Assembly (NCBI RefSeq): GCF_900129505.1
Contig: NZ_LT670818.1
Span: 2,356,001-2,420,000 of the forward strand
Origin: Bradyrhizobium erythrophlei
Lineage (GTDB): Bacteria > Pseudomonadota > Alphaproteobacteria > Rhizobiales > Xanthobacteraceae
DNA length: 64,000 nucleotides
Direction of reading: 5' to 3'
Below the pieces are notes generated by a model. The model ran no database searches, was not told the DNA's origin, and was given only the letters and a program-made list of their open reading frames with translations. Shown piece after piece: positions 16,749 through 26,271 of this stretch. The number at the start of each line of letters is the position of its first letter. The first letter of the stretch is position 1. Position numbers and translations under genes: made by a program.

Positions 16749-17603
16749 TCATCGAATTCGCGCGCGGCGTACTGTGAAAAAGATGTACAACAAATAAGCG
16801 TCTATCAAAATGGTGATCGCCATCACGCTGTAGGCCCACGGGCTTTCCATCAAGTCCAGCTCGATCAACACCCGGGAGAGGCCGAATCCGACGACCCATG
16901 CATCAAAGCTCATGCATATTCGACGAAACGTCTCGGCATCCACCCGTCGGATGAAATAGGCACCAAGCGGTATCCCAACCACAACGCAGGGAACGAACAC
17001 CCGTAAGATGTCCCCGCTTTCGGCTATAAACAGGCCAAGCTGATAGTACACGACCGCGGTCACGCTCGACTCAACCACGCGAACCAATGCGAGACCGGCG
17101 CGAAACTCATTTTTGACTAGGCCTTGATTGTTGAACAAAATCGCCAAGGGAGGTCCTGAGATCGTTGTTACCGAATACAGGATGCCCAGCGCCGTTCCAA
17201 ATGGGAGACCGATCAACCAGCTGAATCGAACTGGCCTCCGCCAACCGGCTGCCTGAGCCAGGATGAGGGGCAGAATGACTGTATAGGTCCAGAATTTGAC
17301 CCAGCCGGGTTCAAGCGAAGCAAGAACAAAGGCTCCGACGGCGATACCGGGCAACATCCCAACGAGAATTGGAAACACCCTTTTCCATACAGTCGGGACG
17401 CCGTTCAGATTAATGAACAGGACGTATAGATTAAGGAAGACTTCGACCACAACGACGGCGGGATTGAGGATGCGATTTGTAAAAAAAACGAGCCCAAGCG
17501 GCACGGTGAGCGACGAAAACCCATAGCCGATGGCACCATTTACAAAGGCCGCAAACAGGGCGATCCCGGCAAGAACGATCGCAGCGTGGTCAAGGGAAGG
17601 CAT
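16749..17603 (-). CDS. TSUP family transporter (TauE/SafE)
   Basis: 284 aa, about eight hydrophobic segments. Typical TSUP features: an N-terminal FVNGAIGYGFSSLTVPL block and a second-half repeat (TTISGPPLAILFNNQG). The family exports or imports sulfite, sulfonates or small organosulfur anions across the inner membrane; the substrate here is unknown. GGAGGAAC lies about 6 nt before the ATG. No sulfur-metabolism genes are adjacent. Confidence 0.85.
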   Translation of the reverse strand: MPSLDHAAIVLAGIALFAAFVNGAIGYGFSSLTVPLGLVFFTNRILNPAVVVVEVFLNLYVLFINLNGVPTVWKRVFPILVGMLPGIAVGAFVLASLEPGWVKFWTYTVILPLILAQAAGWRRPVRFSWLIGLPFGTALGILYSVTTISGPPLAILFNNQGLVKNEFRAGLALVRVVESSVTAVVYYQLGLFIAESGDILRVFVPCVVVGIPLGAYFIRRVDAETFRRICMSFDAWVVGFGLSRVLIELDLMESPWAYSVMAITILIDAYLLYIFFTVRRARIR

Positions 17604-18297
17604 CTTTAGTTCCTCCCAAGCGCGGCAGTATAGCTCAACGGGTCGGCGTGTCGAAAAAAAGGATAAGGGACCGTCCTCGCCTTAAGGGCCGTTCGCTACG
17701 CGGCCAATGTCCGGTGTGGGGTCAAAAGCTGAAAACCTCGATGCGAGCATATGTTTTCCGCTTTACCCCGAGAGCGGACATCGCCATGTCCGAAAACTCG
17801 CCCCGGATAAGATACAGGATCGGTCTTCCCGGCGCTTGCGAACCCACATGCCCGTTGAGACCCGTCCGTTAATGAGGTCGCACGCGCGCTGGACTCATAT
17901 TGATCCGGGGCGCAACAGCAACAATCAGAGACCGCATACACTGATGCAAGACCGCTGACGCCAGCTCGACGAAAACCTCCTGCGACACGCGGCCGGACAA
18001 TACATGTGGGTCAAAGCGGACGTGAAGTAATATTCAAACGGCGTCCAGCCGAACCTTCTCAAGGTCAGGGTCGAGGCAGATAGTTGTTGAACTCAAGAGG
18101 AAACTGCCGTTTGAAATTGTACGGGGGAGCCAAGGGGGAGCGTCAGAGGGTTGTGCCGAGCCCAAGTGCGACAGGCGAGGTCGGTTTACCGGGGCAGAGC
18201 GGACATGCCGCAGACATGCTGTGGGACCCAACTGCGACATTGGCCGCAACCCGTGTTCACCGCCTATATCATATGAGCCAGGAGGCCGATTACCGAC
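17604..18297. other. Gap with repeat copies
   Basis: About 700 bp without a gene. Contains a clear repeat at 17707-17800 and a weaker one at about 18169-18243. Confidence 0.45.
17707..17800. repeat. Degenerate intergenic repeat, copy 10
   Basis: GGGGTCAAAAGCTGAAAACC, GCGAGCATATGTTTTCCGC, TTTACCCCGAGAGCGGACATCG, CATGTCCGAAAAC. Shares the 'GGGTCAAA..CTGAAA..CTCGCTGCGAGCA..TTTTCCGC' left half with copies at 30.0 and 32.5 kb. Confidence 0.6.
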
Positions 18298-18576
18298 GCT
18301 CTGCGAAATGGAAAAGGAGATGCGGAGCGTACGCATAGAGTATTCGTTTACGGCACGCTCAAGAGCGGCTTCTGGAACCATTACTTGCTTATGGGCTGCG
18401 AATTTGTTGGCGGCGCCGTTACCGTTCCGACTTACAAAATGATTGAGAACGGTTTCCCGGTGATCATGCCTGATCCTGAAGGCAAGCCCTTGGCCGGTGA
18501 AATCTACACCGTCGATGATGAGACGCTAGCGCGGCTCGACCAACTTGAGCGCGAGGGCAGCCTAGTAGCGTCGTAA
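18298..18576 (+). pseudogene. Gamma-glutamylcyclotransferase-like (AIG2) fragment
   Basis: The frame reads RVFVYGTLKSGFWNHYLL, MGCEFVGGA, GKPLAGEIYTVDDETLARLDQLE, which are the substrate-loop YGTLK motif and central strands of GGCT/AIG2 proteins. No ATG, GTG or near ribosome site exists in frame before YGTLK; an ATG at 18308-18319 is in another frame, suggesting a frameshift at about 18330. The end is also cut short just after LDQLE, where the family normally continues about 30 residues. Likely inactive. Confidence 0.65.
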
Positions 18577-18780
18577 CTCAACGTCGGCGTGATGGCGCGT
18601 CAGAAGCTCCCCCTGCATGCTTCCGTCCGAGGATGCACAGCAACTCGCTCGCGGCCGCGAGTTGCATTCAAGCAACACTGTTTGAAAAAATCGATGACCT
18701 GGAGTTTCCGCCCTTGGGCGGTCATATCTTGATCCGAGGGTTCCCCGGCGTCGCATGCTTGGCAGTTCAATCTGGTTCAG

Positions 18781-20130
18781 GTGGAGCGTCGGGAGGCTAC
18801 GATCATTAACCCGCGGCGATTGGCGATGGTGCCGGCGCTAACCGTAGTTCTCGCGGGTTGCGTTGTCGCCTGGGTTGCTGGCTTCGGTTCGTCCGGCATC
18901 GAAGACACCGCTGCGGCGCCAATCATCGACCGCCCCCCACCATCTCTCACTGCCGACGCCGAGATCGCGGACTCCCCACAGACAACCGTGTTGGCCAACG
19001 CCGCTGTCGATAGCGCCGATACGGCGGCGCCCGCCGCAGTGGTGACGGCAACCGACACGAGGGCGGTGTCAGATGAGCCGGAACCGATCGCCGAGGCCGC
19101 CGCGACTTCGCTTGCCGCGATCCATCAGATCGCGGTACCGCGCCCGAGCGTCGCAACGCCGAATGCTAGAGTTGCTGATGCATTCAGCGCCATCCCGCTG
19201 AACCTGACGACGGTGCCGACAACCGTCCGCGCATCGTTGCTGGCCCCGGCTATCGAGGCGAAATTCGATACAAGATCATCGGCTAATGCGATTGTTGCGG
19301 CGGAATTCAGCGACGCGGCGCCGGACGCGGTGATGCCGTCCGATGTGACCAGTTCGCTGCGGCAAGGGCTAATGTTGCGGGCCCGTGCCAGCCTTGAGGC
19401 TGCGCCGCCCGAGAACGAGGCAACGTCACAGCAGGACCGTCCGCTCGCTGCTTCGCCCAATCCGGACGAGGGCGAACTGCCGTATCTAAAGTACTACGTC
19501 TACTCGGAATGTCCGCCGCCGGAGAAACCCGCGAAGATCGCCTTGTCGGCGTTGAGCGACGTTCCGCTCGGAACGCCCGTCCAGGAGATCGAACGTGCAG
19601 CCGAAGCGTTCGGTGTCGATGTCAATTTCATGAAGGCGGTCGCCAAAATCGAATCCGATTTCAATCCCAGGCAACGCACCGGCTCTTATATCGGCCTGTT
19701 CCAGCTGAGCAAGTTTGAGTTCAGCAAATACGGATCGGGCGACATCCTCAATCCTCGCGACAACGCTATGGGTGCCGCCTACAAGTTTCTCAGCGAGGCT
19801 GCGCTATTCGAAATAATGACGCAGAAGAAGCCGACCTTTTCCGACCTCTACCTGATCCACCAGCAGGGCTGGGAAGGAGCCGCCCAACACATCAGCCGTC
19901 CGCAGCGGATTGCCTGGAAGTCGATGTGCGCAACCCAGGAGGGCTCGGCGAAGGGCGAGCGATGGTGCAAGCGCGCTATCTGGGGCAACACGCTGCCTGC
20001 GGTCAAACGCGAATGGAAGTCGGTCGATAGTCTGACCTCGGGTGCGTTCGTGGCGATGTGGCGAGACCGCGTCGACACGCTCTATGCCCGCTATCCTGTG
20101 CTAACTGCGGCGGCCGAACGCTTGAGATAG
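18781..20130 (+). CDS. Lytic transglycosylase (SLT domain) with long linker
   Basis: 449 aa. N-terminal hydrophobic anchor (about residues 16-36), a long Ala/Pro/Thr-rich low-complexity linker to about residue 235, then an SLT-type lysozyme-like domain. Catalytic Glu291 lies in AVAKIESDFNP, followed by GLFQLSKFEF and a Tyr/Leu helix (FSDLYLIHQQGWEGAAQH). Cleaves peptidoglycan glycan strands in the periplasm, as the family does. Start: GTG at 18781 or ATG at 18826; neither has a good ribosome site. Isolated gene. Confidence 0.85.
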   Translation: MERREATIINPRRLAMVPALTVVLAGCVVAWVAGFGSSGIEDTAAAPIIDRPPPSLTADAEIADSPQTTVLANAAVDSADTAAPAAVVTATDTRAVSDEPEPIAEAAATSLAAIHQIAVPRPSVATPNARVADAFSAIPLNLTTVPTTVRASLLAPAIEAKFDTRSSANAIVAAEFSDAAPDAVMPSDVTSSLRQGLMLRARASLEAAPPENEATSQQDRPLAASPNPDEGELPYLKYYVYSECPPPEKPAKIALSALSDVPLGTPVQEIERAAEAFGVDVNFMKAVAKIESDFNPRQRTGSYIGLFQLSKFEFSKYGSGDILNPRDNAMGAAYKFLSEAALFEIMTQKKPTFSDLYLIHQQGWEGAAQHISRPQRIAWKSMCATQEGSAKGERWCKRAIWGNTLPAVKREWKSVDSLTSGAFVAMWRDRVDTLYARYPVLTAAAERLR

Positions 20131-20358
20131 AACAGCTTGCGACTGCGCACGCCTGTCCCACACATCGTTTCGTCGGGAAGGTGTGTCGGCAATCTTGGGA
20201 GTCCATTTTCCGACGAAGACAAAAGAACCGGCCTGAGGCCGCTTGCCGATGGAACGGATCAGGCCGCGGCACTGGCGGTGCGTTCGGTCGCCGTGACTGC
20301 GCCTTGGACGCCGCATCAGATAAAGCGGCATCGTTCTTGGTACGGAGCGCCGGATCGG
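20131..20358. other. Intergenic region between convergent genes
   Basis: No gene; holds GC-rich inverted pieces (ACCGGCCTGAGGCCGC) that could help termination. No T-run. Confidence 0.3.
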
Positions 20359-20751
20359 TCAGGCCGTTTTCACTCGTGTTAATTTCATCAAGGCATATGT
20401 CGCATCGTTACAATAGCGCAGCGCCTCGCCCAAGCGCTGCCTCGCAATTGAATTATATGATGATCGATCTTTTTCATTTTCGTTCGGGGGAAGTTCGGCC
20501 TGCTGGTTAGCTTGAAGCACCGCGACCATCTGCAAGATCAATCCGCCGGCTATGCCCAAAACGTATAGCTGATCCAGAAGGTGTATGAGTTCGTCGGGCG
20601 GAACAGGTTTGCTTTCTTGAAGAATGGCCGCTTCAATTTTTGGCTTAAATGCGGTCAGGGCTGGAATAAGAACGAGCGCTAGTCCCTGCGCTCTCCTGAT
20701 CCGAGTTAAGTTGAACAGTTTTGGCTCAGGGCGCGACTTATTCACCGACAT
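20359..20751 (-). CDS. Hypothetical membrane-anchored protein, 130 aa
   Basis: Two hydrophobic stretches: about residues 23-36 and a stronger one at about 66-86 (LYVLGIAGGLILQMVAVLQ), with a charged C-terminal part. The ATG at 20751 is supported by GGAG about 9 nt upstream; the frame also opens at 20793. Function unknown. Confidence 0.55.
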   Translation of the reverse strand: MSVNKSRPEPKLFNLTRIRRAQGLALVLIPALTAFKPKIEAAILQESKPVPPDELIHLLDQLYVLGIAGGLILQMVAVLQANQQAELPPNENEKDRSSYNSIARQRLGEALRYCNDATYALMKLTRVKTA

Positions 20752-21345
20752 GTCACTTACTCCACCACGCGGATAAAATCGAACAGCCGCCATAGGGACG
20801 GTCGCAGCTCGTGCACGCGTATCCAGAAGGTGAGGTCTTCATGCTGCCCGGATATCGTTAACAAAAGGTTAAGGCGAGAGCTGTGCAGTTGTGCATACAC
20901 GGCGATCACCGCAGCCTGATTTTCGATGGAACATTGTGGGTAGTCGGTAGTGCCAGCTATTCACAGAGGCAAAAAAGCGGGGGGCAAATCTTCCACATCA
21001 AATCACAGGCCAATGATTTGTTTTTCCGGGAGATTTCATTTCTTGTGGTGATTTTTCACTCCAATTGACATTGCTATCAAAGAAGCGACGTCAATCGTTG
21101 GCCACTTCATGATCGGGCAGCGACGATGTCGTAAATCGTGCATTTGCCGTTGCGGTGCATGTTTGAACCGGACGCTAATTATGACAAGTAGCGCCGCCTG
21201 ATTGCCTACGCACCGATCCTCCAACCCGCGTGCGTTGTGCGATGACCGGCACTCGTCCGCCCCAACGGGACCGTGCGGCTTTCTCTCGGCGCGAATGATC
21301 GTCAGGAAGCGCGTTGCGCAAACGGAAGTGGAATGAAGCGATGAA
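20752..21345. other. Gene-free gap
   Basis: About 600 bp with relatively AT-rich stretches (20930-21070). No credible frame, repeat or structured RNA seen. Confidence 0.35.
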
Positions 21346-21552
21346 GTGCAAAAATGGGAATACCGAACGCGAGTATCAGGACCGTCTCGAGATTTTGCGG
21401 AAAAATGCCTTCAAGACGCAACTACGGCCGCTGAGGTCACTCGAGACCGCAACCAAAAAGCGGAGAGCGCTGAAAAAGCAAGCGGCGGTCACGAAATCAA
21501 CATCGACGACTTCCGGCTAACGGTGCGGCCGGCCGCGCGTTATACGAGATAA
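21346..21552 (+). CDS. Hypothetical short protein, possible DUF4177-like fragment
   Basis: GTG start reads MQKWEYRTRV, which resembles the opening strand of DUF4177 proteins, but the rest (charged, Lys/Glu-rich) does not follow that family. Probably a fragment or a chance frame. Confidence 0.25.
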   Translation: MQKWEYRTRVSGPSRDFAEKCLQDATTAAEVTRDRNQKAESAEKASGGHEINIDDFRLTVRPAARYTR

Positions 21553-21728
21553 CATTGCACCGCCTTCGGATGATCCTAAGGCCTCTACGCTCCCGCCGCG
21601 TAGGGAGGCCCCGACATGAGCGCGAATAAATCGCGCCGCCCTGGAATCGTGGAGTTAGGCGTCGCATTGTCTTGGGGGATTTCGGCGTGTGTAAGATTTT
21701 TGCGTTAGAAGGCTCGGTGCACGGCGCG

Positions 21729-21986
21729 CTACAGGCTGCTTGATTCCAAGGCGCGAGCGACGCGAATCAATACCGAAATCTCGCGCCGTCGCACAATCGC
21801 TTCCGTCGTGTAGTGACCATGCTTGAAAGCGTTCCTGTTGCCCTTCGGTGCACCCGGCGATGGTCCACCGCGCATTCGGCACCTTCCGTTTGCCATCGCT
21901 GGCGACTGGCGCGCCTTGCCGCCGCTTACCACACGTTGCTGCGCGCAAAAGCAGGCTCCCGGACCATCCCTCTTGCCCAGTCCCAC
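21729..21986 (-). pseudogene. Degenerate 'HGG' family small protein
   Basis: Reads SPAMANGRCRMRGGPSPGAP, KGNRNAFKHGHYTTEAI, RRREISVLIR. This matches a small rhizobial family whose core is CRMHGG-x-S-x-GAPKGNxNAxKHG; here the His of HGG is Arg and the usual Cys-Thr-Arg N-terminus is unrecognisable. No ribosome site at either ATG (21986, 21896). Probably decayed. Confidence 0.5.
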
Positions 21987-23506
21987 CTCTGGCTACGATG
22001 CTTTTTCGGCTTTAGCGATGCCGCCGGCTTCCTTACCGGGGCGATGCCATCGCGCGATACCGATGCCATTGCTTCCTCACCCTTGGCCTCTTCGCGCCCG
22101 ACTTCGCGGCGCGGCCACGCAAAATCGTCGGCGCGGCCGGGGGGCGGCGTCAGCGCTTCACCCTTGAGCAGCGTACGTGCGGCGAGCGCATCGACCGCGG
22201 CCGGGCTCGTTCCCGGCCCTCCGAGCAATTGATCGGTGCCGACCGAGGAGGCGACCAACGGCAGGATTGGACCTGCGAGGGGCCGCGGAGCGGGCTGACC
22301 GGGCACGGCATTGGCATCGGGCGTCGCGGGCTCGGTTGGCAATATGATTGGCGCCGAACGCGCGGCGAGGAGGCGCGTGATTTCGCGCTCGACATAATGC
22401 GCGAGCTTGCGCGCGCCGGCCTTGGTGAAATACACGCCGTCGGAAGAGCGCAGCTGTCGGATCTGACCTTCGAAGTCCGGGCCCTTCTGCACGAAGTGGC
22501 CCCCCTCGTCGACAAAGCCGTCCCAGACATCGACATAGGTGATGCCGGTCTTGCCGGCCACATCGCGATAGAGCGAATCCAGGAACAGCGTGTCGGCGGT
22601 CGCCTTCTGGCCATATACCACCGGCAGACCGACCCATAGCACCGGCACACCCTTGGATTTCAGGACGCCGATCATCTCCTCGATCTTCTTGGTGTAGAGC
22701 TCCACCCAGCGTTCCTCGTGAAACTGATAGAGGCCGTTCGGGGAGCGCGCGCTTTTCTCCGGTCCTATGAGGGGCGGCGCTACGCTATTGTCGGTGGCAT
22801 CGTCCGGCGACAATTCAAAATCCGTTGCCTTGTCATGCGGCTTGGCATTGGGCTGCGCGTCGGATTTTGTGTCTGAAGGCTTGCCATCGGGTTTGGCCTT
22901 GGCATCCTTCTTGTCGCTCTTCTTGTCCGGCGATTTATTGTCCGATTCATTCGCGGCCGGCTCGTGGATCGCGACTCGGTCATTGAGCCCGAGCATGACA
23001 ACAATGGCGTCAGCTTTTTCGGTGGCGAGAATGCTTTTGGCGGCGGCGGCCCAATCGGCCGGATCGCCCTTGGGCTGATATTTGATCAGGCCGGAGGTGT
23101 TTTTCGCCTTTCGGATCACGCCCAGGTCGGGCTGTTCTGCATAGGCGGTTTCAAGACCATCGGCGAGCCAGTCCGCCATGGCGTCACCGAGCACCAGAAT
23201 GTGGTGCTCGGGTACGGTGTCGCGTTTCTCGGGCGGCGGCGCTTTTGAGAAATCCTCGTGCACGGGCGGTAGTGTTTGCCGGCGAGGCTGCGGCGCGTGC
23301 TGTTGGAACGGCGCAAATATGTCATTACCAAACCAGCCGCCACCGAACCCGCCGCCACCGCGTTGTGGCTGCGGCCGTTGCTGAAATCCGCCGAAATTGA
23401 AGAACTGCGCTGAGGTGGGCCCGACAAGGCCGAACACCATTCCCGCCGCCATAGCTAGCGCCATCAGCGGGCCTCTCTTGGTAAAGATGCACACCTTTCT
23501 TGGCAT
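21926..23506 (-). CDS. DUF459 family SGNH-fold periplasmic protein
   Basis: 526 aa. Signal peptide to about residue 33 (VGPTSAQ), a Gly/Pro/Gln-rich linker, then the DUF459 SGNH-fold domain from about residue 100: VLGDAMADWLADGLE, MLGLNDR, PVLWVGLPVV, YVDVWDGFVDEGG, SSDGVYFTKAGARKLAHYVEREI. A Lys/Asp-rich low-complexity insert (about 195-245) interrupts it. The usual Ser of the GDS block is Ala109 here and the usual DxxH His position is Tyr, so activity is doubtful. ATG at 23506 chosen because it precedes a regular signal peptide; no strong ribosome site. Overlaps the HGG remnant by 61 bp. Confidence 0.8.
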   Translation of the reverse strand: MPRKVCIFTKRGPLMALAMAAGMVFGLVGPTSAQFFNFGGFQQRPQPQRGGGGFGGGWFGNDIFAPFQQHAPQPRRQTLPPVHEDFSKAPPPEKRDTVPEHHILVLGDAMADWLADGLETAYAEQPDLGVIRKAKNTSGLIKYQPKGDPADWAAAAKSILATEKADAIVVMLGLNDRVAIHEPAANESDNKSPDKKSDKKDAKAKPDGKPSDTKSDAQPNAKPHDKATDFELSPDDATDNSVAPPLIGPEKSARSPNGLYQFHEERWVELYTKKIEEMIGVLKSKGVPVLWVGLPVVYGQKATADTLFLDSLYRDVAGKTGITYVDVWDGFVDEGGHFVQKGPDFEGQIRQLRSSDGVYFTKAGARKLAHYVEREITRLLAARSAPIILPTEPATPDANAVPGQPAPRPLAGPILPLVASSVGTDQLLGGPGTSPAAVDALAARTLLKGEALTPPPGRADDFAWPRREVGREEAKGEEAMASVSRDGIAPVRKPAASLKPKKHRSQRWDWARGMVREPAFARSNVW

Positions 23507-23699
23507 GCTGTTGGACTGCACAAGAACTTGCCCCAACACAAACTAGCACTCAGGCTCTATGACGAGTCTCAGATTACCGTGAAGTGCGTTACCGTCAGTG
23601 CGGACCAAACGAAGCAACAGCCCAAGTCCGCCTCGGGGTTCCAAATTGGGACAGCGGAAGGGATCAAACACCGGTCCTCCGCACGCCCGGCCTAATCGC

Positions 23700-23842
23700 A
23701 TCAGGGCCGATATTTCATCGCCGGGCAATCGCTTCTGCCGAGTAACGGCCATGCTTATAGGCGTGCTGATTGGCCTTAGGGCGCCTGGAGATGGGCCGCA
23801 GTGCATCTGCACCGACCGTTCTTCATCGCTGGTGACCGGCAC
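23700..23842 (-). pseudogene. Second degenerate 'HGG' family copy
   Basis: One frame reads MHCGPSPGAL and, after a frameshift, another reads KANQHAYKHGRYSAEAIARR before a stop. Together these match the same core as the copy at 21729-21986. It flanks the DUF459 gene on the other side. Confidence 0.5.
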
Positions 23843-24241
23843 GGCTTGCGTATTTGCCAGAGGAGGACGCCTATCGCTGTCCAGCTGGAGAGCGATTGCC
23901 GTATCGCTAACGGCCGCTGCCTACTCGGCAAACTCGGACCTGGCGAGGCTCGCGCGGCACGTCCGTTCTACCCTCAACAGCAGACATTCGTCAGGCCGCC
24001 CAGCTTGTCCGAAAAGTGCCAAGATGCGACATTGAACAGCTCGAAGTTCATAGACCGGCCAACTGATACGGTCTCGCTTCTCCTGGCGCTGTGCACGCGC
24101 GGTACGGCCGCATCTCAAGCACCCCAATATTGCAGGCTTGGGCAGCGTATCGCTGGAGATGAATTACGTATATTTGGCAGTTCGTACGCGCGGCTTGTCT
24201 CATAGGGTTGACATTGCACCCAGGGACAGCGCCTACAGCAG
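23843..24241. other. Gap with a repeat copy
   Basis: About 400 bp. Contains the degenerate repeat at 23960-24046; nothing else seen. Confidence 0.4.
23960..24046. repeat. Degenerate intergenic repeat, copy 11
   Basis: GTCCGTTCTACCCTCAACAG, CAGACATTCGTC, GTCCGAAAAGTGCCAAGATG, GACATTGAACAG. Confidence 0.55.
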
Positions 24242-24523
24242 TCACATCGAGCTATAACGCATCGCACTTCTGACCGCGTCATCAATCTCACCAGCCAACT
24301 GGTCTTCGCCTATTTGATGCAGATCAGTAGCCAATGACGCCGCCTGTCCGGCGCTCATCGAGAGCGGCTGGTCGGTGTCATAGCTGAACTTGATGCGCCA
24401 GATCCCGCCGTAATTTCGATGAGGCTCGATGAGCACTACCGGGAGATCGGGCAACCCGTTCTGAAACAGCAGCAACGACAGACTGGTCATTGGAGCCGCC
24501 GGGTGCGCTGATCCGATATTCAC
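24242..24523 (-). CDS. Hypothetical protein, 93 aa
   Basis: Reads LPVVLIEPHRNYGGIWRIKF, SYDTDQPLSMSAGQAASLAT, then an acidic helical tail. Even composition and a GGAG about 9 nt before the GTG at 24523 support coding. No domain recognised; isolated. Confidence 0.5.
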   Translation of the reverse strand: MNIGSAHPAAPMTSLSLLLFQNGLPDLPVVLIEPHRNYGGIWRIKFSYDTDQPLSMSAGQAASLATDLHQIGEDQLAGEIDDAVRSAMRYSSM

Positions 24524-24882
24524 AACACCAGCTCCGCCTCAACGCGGCTTTGCCTGTTGCTGCGTTCGGCGTACCCATGCATCGAGTTAATCCCAAACAG
24601 GGCCTAGTTTGATTTTGGCGGCGGCCTTTGATGTCGTGGCAAAGCATAGTGGATCGTCGGCCAGGGTTGATGTTGAGAAATGTCCCTCGTCGTTTCCGAC
24701 GTCAGGAAGTCCAATCATAGAGCAATGCCGGCCTAAAGATACAGCTATTAAAGCGGATTTGGCTGACGCCCGCCTCGCTATTGGGCGAGGGAGTTCCTAT
24801 ATCTCGGATATCACCGCCCGCCCTCGGCTGTTATCGGTGACTGAGAGCGTTGCGCTCCCGCCTCAACCAAGCAGGCGGTCCG
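24524..24882. other. Gap without a clear gene
   Basis: About 360 bp with scattered repeat-like blocks (GAAATGTCCCTCG, TCCGACGTCAGG). No frame worth calling. Confidence 0.3.
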
Positions 24883-24988
24883 ATGCCCGATACCCCAAAA
24901 TTCGATTTTCGTGAGTGGTCTGGTGCCGCCGGTGCTGCCGCCGATCTTGTTCGGCCTGCTGATCGCCGCTGCGGTCGTTCTTAATTGA
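24883..24988 (+). pseudogene. Frameshifted single-helix micropeptide
   Basis: ATG at 24883 reads MPDTPKFDFREW and then changes to an Ala/Arg-rich frame. The next frame, reached by removing one T at about 24912, reads LVPPVLPPILFGLLIAAAVV and stops, a classic short membrane helix. I infer an old small membrane peptide with a one-base insertion. Confidence 0.35.
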
Positions 24989-25031
24989 CCTGCGGCAGCG
25001 AAATCTGCGCGCATGGCGGACAGGAGACGGC

Positions 25032-25223
25032 ATGGCAAATACAGCGACCATCAGGAACGCAAACGGACTTCCCGCGACCTTCGCCGGATCAAAGTCGGGG
25101 CAGGATGACGCCCCCTTTGTTTTTGTCAAAGTAGGCAACGAAGAGCGCCGCATGCGATGGGCCGAATGGGACGCGCTCCCGGCCTGGACCGGTCCCCGCC
25201 CCGCACGGACAGCCAAAGACTAA
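25032..25223 (+). CDS. Hypothetical protein, 63 aa
   Basis: Small soluble protein (FVFVKVGNEERRMRWAEWDAL). GGAGAC lies about 3-4 nt before the ATG. It ends about 80 bp before the mannose cluster on the same strand. Function unknown. Confidence 0.45.
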   Translation: MANTATIRNANGLPATFAGSKSGQDDAPFVFVKVGNEERRMRWAEWDALPAWTGPRPARTAKD

Positions 25224-25302
25224 TCGCGCCCGCTAAGCGTCCGCGAGGCAGCACGGGCCTCTGTTCCGTTTCAGTCCGTAGCGCCAGAGCCAGGAGGCCG
25301 CC

Positions 25303-26271
25303 TTGACGATCGAACATGCCATCGCCCGAACCAAGCCGAAGCCCTGGGGCAGCACCGATCTGCGTCCGTGGAGCCTGGCGTCGACAAGCGACGGCCCGAT
25401 CGGGGAATTGTGGTTTGAGCGCCCGGGCCCCGCTGCGCCCGAGACGGCGCTGCTGCTCAAACTGCTCTTCACAACCGAGCCGCTATCGATTCAGGTTCAT
25501 CCGGACGATGCGTTTGCGCGGTCGATCGGGCTTTCCAACGGCAAGACCGAAGCATGGTACATTCTCTCCGCCATTCCGGGCGCAGAGGTCGCGGTGGGAC
25601 TGAATTATCCGCGTTCCGCCGCCGAGCTGCGAACGGCGATCGCGGACGGCTCGATCGCCAACATCATGCATTGGCACCCGGTCCATCAAGGCGACGTCAT
25701 TTTCATTCCGGCCGGAACCATTCACGCGATCGGCGCCGGCATCGTTCTCGCCGAAATCCAGCAGCACAGTGACGTCACGTTCCGGCTGTTCGACTATGGA
25801 CGGCAACGGGAATTGCACATCGAGAACGCCGTCGCCGTCGCGACGGCCGGGCCTCGCGAATCTCAATCGCCTCCCGAACGATTGAGCGACGCGCGAATGG
25901 TCCTCACCGTCAATCCTCACTTTGTCCTGGAGCAGATCGACCTTGATCCGGGTTCCGTTTGGGTGCTCGACGCACCGAAAGAGACCTGGGTTCTGGCGAT
26001 CGAAGGTCACGCCCAACTCGGCTTGACGAGGTTGGCGCCTGGTGACGCCGTTTTCCTGGAAGCGGACCATGCCGAAATCGAGGTCGGCGCGCACGGGTTG
26101 AAAGCGTTGCTGGCCTATCCCGGCCCTACCATAAACCCCGATGCTCTGACAGAGCGCAGCGCTGCCGGGGTCAATCGCGCACGACATGCTGCCTCGTGTG
26201 CCCCGCAGGTGCCGACTCCCTTGGCGCATGCATCGCTCAATCAACCGGGGACATCAAATTGGCCGTTGTAA
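25303..26271 (+). CDS. manA: Class I mannose-6-phosphate isomerase
   Basis: 322 aa cupin-type isomerase. Zinc ligands are visible as Gln64 and His66 in SIQVHPDD, Glu83 in KTEAW and His141 in PAGTIHAIGAG; EIQQHSDVTFRLFDYGR is also typical. It interconverts mannose-6-P and fructose-6-P. TTG start at 25303 preceded by AGGAGG at 5 nt. Its stop overlaps the putative TTG start of the next gene by 13 nt, so it heads a mannose operon. About 50 C-terminal residues after the barrel are low in conservation. Confidence 0.9.
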   Translation: MTIEHAIARTKPKPWGSTDLRPWSLASTSDGPIGELWFERPGPAAPETALLLKLLFTTEPLSIQVHPDDAFARSIGLSNGKTEAWYILSAIPGAEVAVGLNYPRSAAELRTAIADGSIANIMHWHPVHQGDVIFIPAGTIHAIGAGIVLAEIQQHSDVTFRLFDYGRQRELHIENAVAVATAGPRESQSPPERLSDARMVLTVNPHFVLEQIDLDPGSVWVLDAPKETWVLAIEGHAQLGLTRLAPGDAVFLEADHAEIEVGAHGLKALLAYPGPTINPDALTERSAAGVNRARHAASCAPQVPTPLAHASLNQPGTSNWPL

